Shown: in pieces, positions 38,614 to 44,456 of the stretch
Layout: every line of letters starts with the position of its first letter
How positions within the stretch are numbered: position 1 is the stretch's first letter
DNA from: Alphaproteobacteria bacterium
GTDB taxonomy: Bacteria; Pseudomonadota; Alphaproteobacteria; UBA3830
Assembly (NCBI GenBank): GCA_025998595.1
Contig: BNWE01000003.1
Span: 1-44,456 of the forward strand
DNA length: 44,456 nt
Reading direction: 5' to 3'
Made by a program: the position numbers and the translations under genes
Notes under the pieces: generated by a model
Database searches by the model: none
What the model was told of the DNA's origin: nothing
The model's input: only the letters and a program-made list of their open reading frames with translations

Positions 38614-40020
38614 CTACTTCTTCTGCGCTCTTAACTTTGCAATAGTAGCGGCAATTGGTACACGATTTACTATATCTTGATCAATAATTGCTGGATCCCC
38701 CTGGGTATACAGTAGCAGGTCCGGCGGTGATAACCTTCCTATTTCGGTCAATGAATTCAGAAATCTTATCGAATCATCATCCTTTCTGTCACGAAGCCTT
38801 TCCAATGTTGACGTAATGAAATTTTGCAGATACATTTCACGTATACTATTTAAGTATTTCAATATCGCAAATTGTTCAGGTCGTTCATCTTGTCTACGCT
38901 CTATTTCCACTTTTTCTTGTTTTGATAATTCCAATAATTTTTCGTCACCACTCTTTTTCCAAAAATCTATGCTTTTTGCACTATATGCATCATCCGCATA
39001 ACCATTGGTAATTTTATTGCGCACAAGAGAAATCGGACTTTCATTAAATTCATTTACAATCAATATATTCGCTTTGTTTTCAACAAGAAACTGAACCATT
39101 TTTAGATGATTCCCTCTTACTGCTTCATGAAGAGGGGTTTCAAGATATTCATCCTGCAAGTTCACCAATGCACCGTTTTCCAAGAGGATCTTGACTGCAT
39201 CTATATGCCCCCCTCTAGCCGCGTCATGAAGACATCCCTCTGTTTTCGCATCAATTCTTTTCGCATCAATAAGATCTTTCAGCATATCCAACCAGCCGTT
39301 AGCAACAATACCGCTGACATAACCTCGTTGAGCCACGCTTGCTCCATGATCTATCAACAACTGTAGTATCTCTTTGTTATGGACATCCAAGGCCATCTTG
39401 ACTGGACTTTCAAAAGTTCTCGAAAACTTAGGCTCGAATCCTCCCATTGATTGTTCTTCATGTGCATTCATATTTGCGCCATATTCCAATAAACGCTCAA
39501 CGGCCTGAAAATTTTCGGCATTTACAGCATAGGTAAGAGGAGACATTTTACCAGGGGTCTGTGGATCTACAATAGCACCATTGGAAATAAGCACCTCTGC
39601 TATTCCAAGATTTATATTTTTTTGCCCACCCATAGCATATTGAAGTGGCACCATGCCAAGATGGCTTAGCTTATTGACTTCAGCATAGACAAAATCATCT
39701 CCTTGAGTTTTATATCCTGAAAGCAAACGGCCAATCTCGAAAATATTCCTTTCTCGAACAGCATAATGTAATGGATATTCTTTTGATAGTATTTCGTCAT
39801 TCTTTTGGCGATCCTCCTTAAGTATCCTTATAGTTTCTTCGACGAATGACTCTGTATTTTTTGGCTGGATAGCAGCTGCAACATCGGCAAGACTTTCGCT
39901 AAGCACGTTCGTATTTTTACCTACAAATGATTCAGTACCATTTTGCAGGATAGAAGCCTCACCAGCAACATGAACAGCAAGACTTACACCAAAAACACAT
40001 ATAGCAATAACTTTTTTCAT
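38614..40020 (-). CDS. Secreted ankyrin-repeat protein
   Basis: 468 residues with start ATG 40020 behind AGGAG. The signal peptide is MKKVIAICVFGVSLAVHVAGEA. Residues about 80-330 hold seven or more ankyrin repeats (YPLHYAVRERNIFEIGRLL, SPLTYAVNAENFQAVERLLEYGANMNA, GCLHDAARGGHIDAVKILLENGALVNL, TPLHEAVRGNHLKMVQFLVENKANI). The C-terminal 130 residues are helical and charged with no recognised domain. Ankyrin proteins with export signals are common host-interaction factors in intracellular bacteria. It is convergent with the E2-like gene, only 87 bases away. Confidence 0.9.
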   Translation of the reverse strand: MKKVIAICVFGVSLAVHVAGEASILQNGTESFVGKNTNVLSESLADVAAAIQPKNTESFVEETIRILKEDRQKNDEILSKEYPLHYAVRERNIFEIGRLLSGYKTQGDDFVYAEVNKLSHLGMVPLQYAMGGQKNINLGIAEVLISNGAIVDPQTPGKMSPLTYAVNAENFQAVERLLEYGANMNAHEEQSMGGFEPKFSRTFESPVKMALDVHNKEILQLLIDHGASVAQRGYVSGIVANGWLDMLKDLIDAKRIDAKTEGCLHDAARGGHIDAVKILLENGALVNLQDEYLETPLHEAVRGNHLKMVQFLVENKANILIVNEFNESPISLVRNKITNGYADDAYSAKSIDFWKKSGDEKLLELSKQEKVEIERRQDERPEQFAILKYLNSIREMYLQNFITSTLERLRDRKDDDSIRFLNSLTEIGRLSPPDLLLYTQGDPAIIDQDIVNRVPIAATIAKLRAQKK

Positions 40021-40580
40021 AAAAACTCCTTGACTTATAAATTCACATCAACTATATTTTAACTATTTATTCGATCTATTTATAGAGTATCATACTTTTT
40101 CTATCGAATGCTATATCTTTTTTTATGATGTTAACTTTTTTTTAACATACTCCATTTAACATTACGTATTAGATCTTCTGCGAAATCGATCATATTCGAT
40201 GGTTTTTAGTGGATTGTGGACTCAGTAAAGTCGTCACGGAATTGTATCATCTCGACTTCGCCAAGAATGACGAGCAGGGTGAGTATTTTTTCTCGATGCT
40301 GTTTAAGTGACTTCACTTTAGACGCCAATCTAGCTTGGACATCGGATGTAAGAAGGTTATGTGGGAGATCTATGCACATTCAAATGAGAATGTGGGTTTT
40401 GCATAACTGGGCCCCTACGTCGCGCTGTGCGCTCCTCTGGATGACGAAGTGCTGAAACTGCCGTCATCCAGAACCACGAAGTGGCGTGGGATCCAGAAAA
40501 AAGAAAATCCACCTTTTGATCTTGAATATGTATATATGGGCAACTTGAATTGTTTTTATTTGTAATAAAGGGAGATCGTA
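40021..40580. other. 560-bp intergenic region with repeat remnants
   Basis: The first 180 bases are AT-rich and hold the unlocated promoter of the ankyrin gene. At 40206-40379 a 57-codon minus-strand frame exists, but its DNA (GTCGTCACGG, GACTTCGCCAAGAATGACGAG) looks like a decayed CGTCATTC-type intergenic repeat rather than a gene. The R3 palindrome follows at 40406. Confidence 0.5.
40406..40502. repeat. R3 long palindrome, copy 2
   Basis: CTCCTCTGGATGACGAAG and CCGTCATCCAGAACCACGAAG form the inner stem. CCCCTACGTCGCG and the GGCGTGGGATCCAG side form the outer stem. Both copies are followed by AGAAAATC. It lies upstream of the OTU-like gene. Confidence 0.85.
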
Positions 40581-42116
40581 ATGGATCAATATGTGAAACT
40601 AATGTGCGCCGGACTATTGGGGAGCATGGCCTGTGGAGATAGTATGGCTCTTAAAATCGACACTCTTCAGAATATATATAATAATGTTAGAGTGCAGGAT
40701 GGAGGCGCAGCCATTATTTTTGAGAGGGTTTTTCAGGCCTTTACTTCTGCGTATGCTTTTCGTCAAGAGTATGTTTTTAGTAAAAAGCCTGAAAAAGCCT
40801 ACGAAAAACTCGAAGGTGATGCTGCAAACGTGCTTGGTCGGCTTTTGATGAATTTTGATGGATTCATTAGGGAGAATGGAAACGAACGTGTGGACGAATA
40901 TAAAAACTTTGCTGCTACGGTAGCAGGAATAGCTAGAGAAAAATTGAAAGCAATTTTCGACGCGGGGAATCGGTTGATCAGAGATAGCGAGATCAAGGAA
41001 ATCGCCAGGGCTGCCAATTATACTTTTTATGCTCACGTGCTAAGAAGTCAACTTGGCGAAAATCACACTGCCGCACTTAGGTATCTTTCCCTTGGTTTTA
41101 AAGAAAACACCAATTTGAGAATAACTTTCAAAGCTCTACTTGAACAAATTGCGGTAGTGTCGACACCAGAGTCTGCACCAGAGCCTGCACCAATAGTATC
41201 TGCAGAAATATGGCCTATTGAACTCGTAGATGAAAACGTTCCTTATGATGGAGATTGCGGTTTTCATGCGCTGGATCTTGACCGGAAGCGAGCTCAGAAG
41301 CCTGGGAGTCCTACTAGTCAGAGCAGAACAGTAATCATTGGGGATATAGAGAATGCACTAGATAAAGGAAGTGATGCTGAAAAAAAAGCAATAGTAGAGC
41401 TGATTGCTCCGGAAATATTTACTCGTTACAGATCTCCTGAGGGTTATGACCAAGCAGACATGATGCCTGCTATGTTAGATGACAAAACTAAGGAACCTCT
41501 ATTGCTTCCGGAATTCTTCGACGTTGATCATGTTCCACCTCATGTTTTGTTAAAATTCTGTCAAAATGAAAAAATCATCAGAAGCTACTTAAAATTTATG
41601 AGACAGAATAAATTTTCAACATGGCTTGAGACTCAGTCAGATAGTTCCTACCCATATTCAACAGGCATAATAGATGCAGTGGCACATATTAGAGGCAAAA
41701 ATTTAGTTGTTGTTGACTTTTATGATAGGACACTCATCCATGCGCGTCCTTTTCCTGGAGCAAAGCCAGAGGACACTATATATATTTTAAAGGAACCAAG
41801 ACACTATAGGAAAGCAAAGCCAGTGGGATCGTCTTCTCCAGCTTCAACTGGATCATCATCATCTTCTTCAGCTCCAGATATATCGCAGCTACCACCTCCA
41901 CCGCCTCCTCCGGCTACAGGTATATCACAGCTGCCTCCTGCTCCACCGCCGCCTCCATCTTTAAGCGATGAAGATCTTGCCATTGTTGATCAGTTTTCTG
42001 TGTATGGAGTGGATAAAGATGTGACCAAGAGCAAACTAGAACAAATAAAATCGCGTATACGCGATGGCTTTGATCCGCAAGAGATTGCAGATGCTATTAT
42101 TTTTGGTCAGATCTAA
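40581..42116 (+). CDS. OTU-like cysteine protease with formin-like polyproline
   Basis: 511 residues with start ATG 40581 behind AAAGGGAGA. A short hydrophobic N-terminus (MCAGLLGSMACGDSMA) may be a signal peptide. Residues 1-200 are helical and unrecognised. At residues 219-230, VPYDGDCGFHAL matches the OTU deubiquitinase motif D-G-x-C, with C226 the presumed nucleophile. PRHYRKA near residue 408 fits the catalytic histidine position, after an ILKEP strand. OTU enzymes cleave ubiquitin chains, so a bacterium encoding one likely acts on its host. Two polyproline runs follow (PPPPPPPATG, PPAPPPPPS), with a final helix DVTKSKLEQIKSRIRDG that may be WH2-like. The distance from Cys to His is within family range. 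Activity is not proven by sequence. Confidence 0.8.
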   Translation: MDQYVKLMCAGLLGSMACGDSMALKIDTLQNIYNNVRVQDGGAAIIFERVFQAFTSAYAFRQEYVFSKKPEKAYEKLEGDAANVLGRLLMNFDGFIRENGNERVDEYKNFAATVAGIAREKLKAIFDAGNRLIRDSEIKEIARAANYTFYAHVLRSQLGENHTAALRYLSLGFKENTNLRITFKALLEQIAVVSTPESAPEPAPIVSAEIWPIELVDENVPYDGDCGFHALDLDRKRAQKPGSPTSQSRTVIIGDIENALDKGSDAEKKAIVELIAPEIFTRYRSPEGYDQADMMPAMLDDKTKEPLLLPEFFDVDHVPPHVLLKFCQNEKIIRSYLKFMRQNKFSTWLETQSDSSYPYSTGIIDAVAHIRGKNLVVVDFYDRTLIHARPFPGAKPEDTIYILKEPRHYRKAKPVGSSSPASTGSSSSSSAPDISQLPPPPPPPATGISQLPPAPPPPPSLSDEDLAIVDQFSVYGVDKDVTKSKLEQIKSRIRDGFDPQEIADAIIFGQI

Positions 42117-42120
42117 TCGT

Positions 42121-42264
42121 TCACACAAAGCCGTAAAGTCTCCCGTAATGGAGCTTTGCGGCTTCGCTTTCTGCCACAGATTCTCCTGTCTTAGTGATAG
42201 AGATGTAGTTCTCGGTGCTTAATCCACCAACGAATTCAGAAGTTCCAAAATATTGAACTGGCAT
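42121..42264 (-). CDS. Possible small protein of 47 residues, coupled to yidD
   Basis: An ATG at 42264 overlaps the yidD stop as TAATG. The product starts MPVQYFGTSEFVGGL and ends KLHYGRLYGFV. Its composition is protein-like and the stop-start overlap suggests coupling, but its 3' end coincides with the hairpin and I recognise no homologue. It could be a chance frame or a remnant of a longer gene. In many genomes yidC follows yidD, and this is not yidC. Confidence 0.3.
   Translation of the reverse strand: MPVQYFGTSEFVGGLSTENYISITKTGESVAESEAAKLHYGRLYGFV
42128..42164. terminator. Hairpin between convergent OTU-like and yidD-side genes
   Basis: AAGCCGTAAAGTCTCC pairs with GGAGCTTTGCGGCTT around CGTAAT. 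It sits 11 bases after the OTU-like stop. T tracts are weak on both strands. Confidence 0.5.
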
Positions 42265-42470
42265 TACGGAAAGTCTATGCCGCCGGACGCCATTGGATTG
42301 CATCTGATTAGTCTTGCGAATGTCTTGAGTATGCCATTGAATAGTCCAAATTTTTCTATGGATAATATAGCGTATTCGGAGCAGGTCGGATAGAATTTGC
42401 ACTGCGATTTTAGGTGTGGAGAAATGGCCGTCTGGTAAAATCTAATCAGAATAATCGCTATCTTGCGCAT
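42264..42470 (-). CDS. yidD: Membrane protein insertion efficiency factor YidD
   Basis: 68 residues. The family pattern is complete: IRFYQTAISPHLKSQCKFYPTCSEYA, then a Cys in RCNP and the end GGIDFP. YidD is a small membrane-associated protein that assists YidC-dependent insertion. It overlaps the end of rnpA by 13 bases, which is the conserved arrangement rpmH-rnpA-yidD. Confidence 0.95.
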   Translation of the reverse strand: MRKIAIILIRFYQTAISPHLKSQCKFYPTCSEYAILSIEKFGLFNGILKTFARLIRCNPMASGGIDFP

Positions 42471-42838
42471 CTTTGGACTTTCCGATTGAGGGACTCAAAG
42501 GCTCTCTTGGCTGAGTCAATTAGCTGCGACCACTCTGCAGAATACATCGATTTTCTTGCTATAAAAACATAGTCCACACCAGACATACCGACTTCATTGG
42601 CAACGATATCGGCGATAGCGCGCATTCGACGTTTGCATCTATTTCTTACAACAGCGTTTCCGACTTTCTTGGACGCAGTAAAACCAACTCGAAAGCAATC
42701 AAGACCGTTCAGATCACACTGAACGACCATCGCTTCGAGTTTAAAATACATACCAGATTTGGAAATTCTCAGAAAATCTCTTCTTACGCGAATTCTCGAA
42801 TCTTTTTTCAATGTTGCACTATGCCGACAGACGTGCAC
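42458..42838 (-). CDS. rnpA: Ribonuclease P protein component
   Basis: The protein subunit of RNase P, which matures tRNA 5' ends. It has the RNA-binding signature RNRCKRRMR and the preceding [16 protein letters not shown]. The longest frame starts at GTG 42838, inside rpmH, giving 126 residues. A TTG at 42811 would give a product beginning [14 protein letters not shown] and fits the usual family N-terminus better. No clear ribosome-binding site decides between them. Confidence 0.93.
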   Translation of the reverse strand: MHVCRHSATLKKDSRIRVRRDFLRISKSGMYFKLEAMVVQCDLNGLDCFRVGFTASKKVGNAVVRNRCKRRMRAIADIVANEVGMSGVDYVFIARKSMYSAEWSQLIDSAKRAFESLNRKVQRCAR

Positions 42839-42950
42839 GTCCCCTTGCTCTTCTGGACTTCAAAACATTGCCGCCAGCTGCGGTTCTTGCTCTGAATCCG
42901 TGTCTACGCTTGCGAATCAGCTTGCTTGGGTTATAGGTAGGCCTGGCCAT
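42819..42950 (-). CDS. rpmH: 50S ribosomal protein L34
   Basis: 43 residues, start [20 protein letters not shown], rich in arginine, end RARLSA: the standard L34 sequence. ATG 42950 follows AGAGGAAG. The gene overlaps the longest possible rnpA frame. Confidence 0.96.
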   Translation of the reverse strand: MARPTYNPSKLIRKRRHGFRARTAAGGNVLKSRRARGRARLSA

Positions 42951-42979
42951 ATCTTCCTCTAATACTTAATTGAGACATC

Positions 42980-43007
42980 AGTCTAACAATAGTACCGCAA
43001 ATGTCAA
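42980..43007 (-). promoter_or_regulatory. Sigma-70-like promoter for rpmH-rnpA-yidD
   Basis: On the minus strand a perfect TTGACA (43007-43002) is followed after 16 bases by TAGACT (42985-42980), about 30 bases ahead of the rpmH start. It lies between the cyclin-like gene and rpmH, so the cluster need not depend on the upstream gene. Confidence 0.55.
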
Positions 43008-43018
43008 GAGCTACATTG

Positions 43019-44113
43019 CTAAGTTTTATCTTGTGGAGATGCTTTTTCAGAATTAGGATGGGGAATCCACAATTTCTCAAAAATATTTTTACATTCGTTA
43101 TAGGTTTCTTCCGAAATAAAGAGATCGAAATTCAAAGCATCGAGAATGCATTTTTCTACGCAATTGATGTTATTTAGCCCAATTTTGAACAGCAGCGCCC
43201 AATCCATATTTGAATAGTGCCAATCATCTGATAATTTGCCTGCCAATAGCAGACACCCAAGAAAAATCAAACGAATATTATGGTTGCGAATGTAAATTAT
43301 CGGCTCAACACCTTTTTCTATTTTGCGACCAGCCACGATATATAATCTCTTCAGCAGAATTAGCGACGTCATTAGTTGCGGCAATCCAAACCTTAGTTTC
43401 GCTGCAGCTTGTCCGATAATATATCCCAGGTCACATGATACGTTAGAAGCGAAAGCTAATCGTTCCCAAGATGGCAACGTTTCGGTGATCTGATGTGCGA
43501 TGAGAGCGATCATGTTATGAGTTAGCTTATCTTCCGGACACACAGGCGGTGGAAAACTCAACGCCATATCTCTTGTCGACAAAACAGTCATTCTTCCAAT
43601 TCCTATGGAAACCTTCTCCAGAATAGAAAACAAAAACAGCTTAGATGGCTCTAGCAGGCAATCAATTGCTTTTACCTGTAGATCGTATTTACTATGTAAC
43701 GCATTTCGTAAATTCTGTAGTTCAGATGTTGGCAGAAAAATCTTTTCAGCTTCGCTCAGAGTCATCACGTCAAGTGCTACACTATTACTAGAAGACGATG
43801 ATGAAGAGAGTTCAGCAATGGACATTTCCACAGTGCCTTCCGCATAAGGTTGTAATACTTTTTTTTCTAGAAAATGGACGGTGAGTTCTGGTTTTATGCA
43901 TTTTTGAATATTTTTGGCAAAATACAGCGAGACCGAAATAATGCCGTTTGTGCGGGTTATTTTGTTTGGTCCGAACACTGCCTCGTTATGTTTAAAACAT
44001 AGATCTCGTTGTTGATTTACTGGAATTTGTTTTTTGCATTCGTCATCGGTGGGAAGCATAGAGCATAATTCACCAAAAGCAAAAAATAGCAGAATAAAAA
44101 ACTTTTTAACCAT
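43019..44113 (-). CDS. Secreted protein with eukaryotic-type cyclin box
   Basis: 364 residues from ATG 44113, after GAAGAGAAAG. The N-terminus MVKKFFILLFFAFGELCS is a signal peptide. Residues about 20-190 are unrecognised and include a serine run. Residues about 205-350 match the cyclin fold of the Pho80/PCL group: a helix with LILLKRLYIVAG, then IRLIFLGCLLLAGKLSDDWHYSN, then WALLFKIGLNNINCVEKCIL and a last helix LNFDLFISEETYNECKNIF. The order 'hrlllaallvAaKfxdD...NxxWAxxxGl...lnxlExxfLxxLxfxLxvs' is characteristic. In eukaryotes such cyclins activate CDK kinases. With an export signal, this could act on a host CDK; that is inference. It is the gene immediately upstream of rpmH. Confidence 0.8.
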   Translation of the reverse strand: MVKKFFILLFFAFGELCSMLPTDDECKKQIPVNQQRDLCFKHNEAVFGPNKITRTNGIISVSLYFAKNIQKCIKPELTVHFLEKKVLQPYAEGTVEMSIAELSSSSSSSNSVALDVMTLSEAEKIFLPTSELQNLRNALHSKYDLQVKAIDCLLEPSKLFLFSILEKVSIGIGRMTVLSTRDMALSFPPPVCPEDKLTHNMIALIAHQITETLPSWERLAFASNVSCDLGYIIGQAAAKLRFGLPQLMTSLILLKRLYIVAGRKIEKGVEPIIYIRNHNIRLIFLGCLLLAGKLSDDWHYSNMDWALLFKIGLNNINCVEKCILDALNFDLFISEETYNECKNIFEKLWIPHPNSEKASPQDKT

Positions 44114-44314
44114 GGACTTTCTCTTCAAATTTCAAGAAAAAACACAAGACCGCATAAAATACAAAAGAGTGGCTGCAATCAAAAATCACAATAAGCTTGC
44201 GTTATGCGGCTATCTACAATTGTTATAATATCAAAAAACATTTAAAATATAGTTAACATTTAAACGTTTATTTTGTACAAATATAAGAATTTTTAATTTG
44301 ATGTGGTATAGTCG

Positions 44315-44336
44315 TCCCTGAAGAAGGGATTTTTTA
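44315..44336 (+). terminator. Short rho-independent terminator or attenuator hairpin
   Basis: TCCCT-GAAGA-AGGGA followed by six T residues. A TATAGT with upstream TG lies just before it, so a very short transcript could start and stop here. No plus-strand gene precedes it within the window. Confidence 0.45.
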
Positions 44337-44365
44337 TTAAAATTTGAGTGCGTTGGATTGATTTT

Positions 44366-44380
44366 TATGTTATAATAATT
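44366..44380 (+). promoter_or_regulatory. Extended -10 promoter for the last partial gene
   Basis: TGTTATAAT is a TGn extended -10 box about 45 bases ahead of the partial reading frame. No good -35 box is present at standard spacing, which is usual for extended -10 promoters. Confidence 0.45.
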
Positions 44381-44419
44381 GCAAGATTTGATTTGGAATT
44401 AGCAGAAAGGTTGCAAGAA

Positions 44420-44456
44420 ATGGTACCGGAAAAGACAGAATCTAGGCAGTCTCATT
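44420..44456 (+). CDS. Start of an unidentified gene (runs off right edge)
   Basis: ATG 44420 follows AGAAAGG and an extended -10 promoter. Only twelve codons are visible (MVPEKTESRQSH), too few to identify. The frame is open to the edge. Confidence 0.4.
   Translation, partial: MVPEKTESRQSH

Larger units (their letters stand above)
44114..44419. other. AT-rich intergenic region at right end
   Basis: A divergent spacer of about 300 bases, apparently holding the promoter of the cyclin-like gene (TATAATATC region near 44224-44232 on either strand). Towards the right it contains a short terminator-like hairpin and a promoter for the next gene. Confidence 0.5.

Noticed and set aside
40206..40379. 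57-codon minus-strand frame upstream of the OTU-like gene
   Set aside because: Its DNA contains CGTCATTC/GACTTCGCC blocks typical of intergenic palindromic repeats; no start signal or homologue.

Overview
The window looks like part of the chromosome of a host-associated, probably intracellular alphaproteobacterium of the Rickettsiales/Holosporales type. This is inferred from several things: F1 ATP synthase, ParAB, RecA and RpmH/RnpA/YidD genes of alphaproteobacterial style; short palindromic repeats that sit in intergenic space and also in frame inside genes (like Rickettsia palindromic elements); and a large share of signal-peptide proteins with eukaryote-like domains (ankyrin, J-domain, OTU protease, cyclin box). 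No tRNA, rRNA, CRISPR array or intact transposase was seen.

Left part (1-18353, minus strand): one open reading frame of at least 6117 codons that runs off the left edge. Its N-terminus looks like the Flp/Tad pilus protein TadG: one membrane helix, then a von Willebrand A-like domain. The rest is a chain of eleven predicted six-bladed beta-propellers of two families (Asp-box type and a Kelch/RCC1-like type), separated by copies of one beta-rich linker module. Two propeller-plus-linker units are almost identical tandem copies, so the gene is still growing by duplication.

Middle (18776-32493, mostly plus strand): housekeeping genes. These are atpH-atpA-atpG-atpD-atpC, parA-parB, murJ, a TupA-like ATP-grasp protein, recA and an EamA/DMT transporter. 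A repeat family of about 115 bp (here called R1) follows the stop codons of atpD, parB, recA and the transporter. It supplies likely ribosome-binding sites or start regions for atpC, murJ and the transporter, and is translated inside MurJ and inside the N-terminus of the giant protein. An ankyrin/coiled-coil/J-domain protein lies convergent to murJ.

Right part (32765-44456): an accessory block rich in candidate secreted effectors. It holds two tandem paralogues with proline-rich tracts, an E2-acyltransferase-like protein with an unlipoylatable lipoyl domain and a coiled coil of several hundred residues, a secreted ankyrin protein, an OTU-protease-like protein with formin-like polyproline, and a secreted protein with a eukaryotic-type cyclin box directly upstream of the conserved rpmH-rnpA-yidD cluster. 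The recurring theme is secreted host-mimicry proteins next to core genes, with palindromic repeats between and inside them. The strongest candidates for undescribed biology are the giant TadG-like propeller protein, the cyclin-like secreted protein and the E2-coiled-coil protein.
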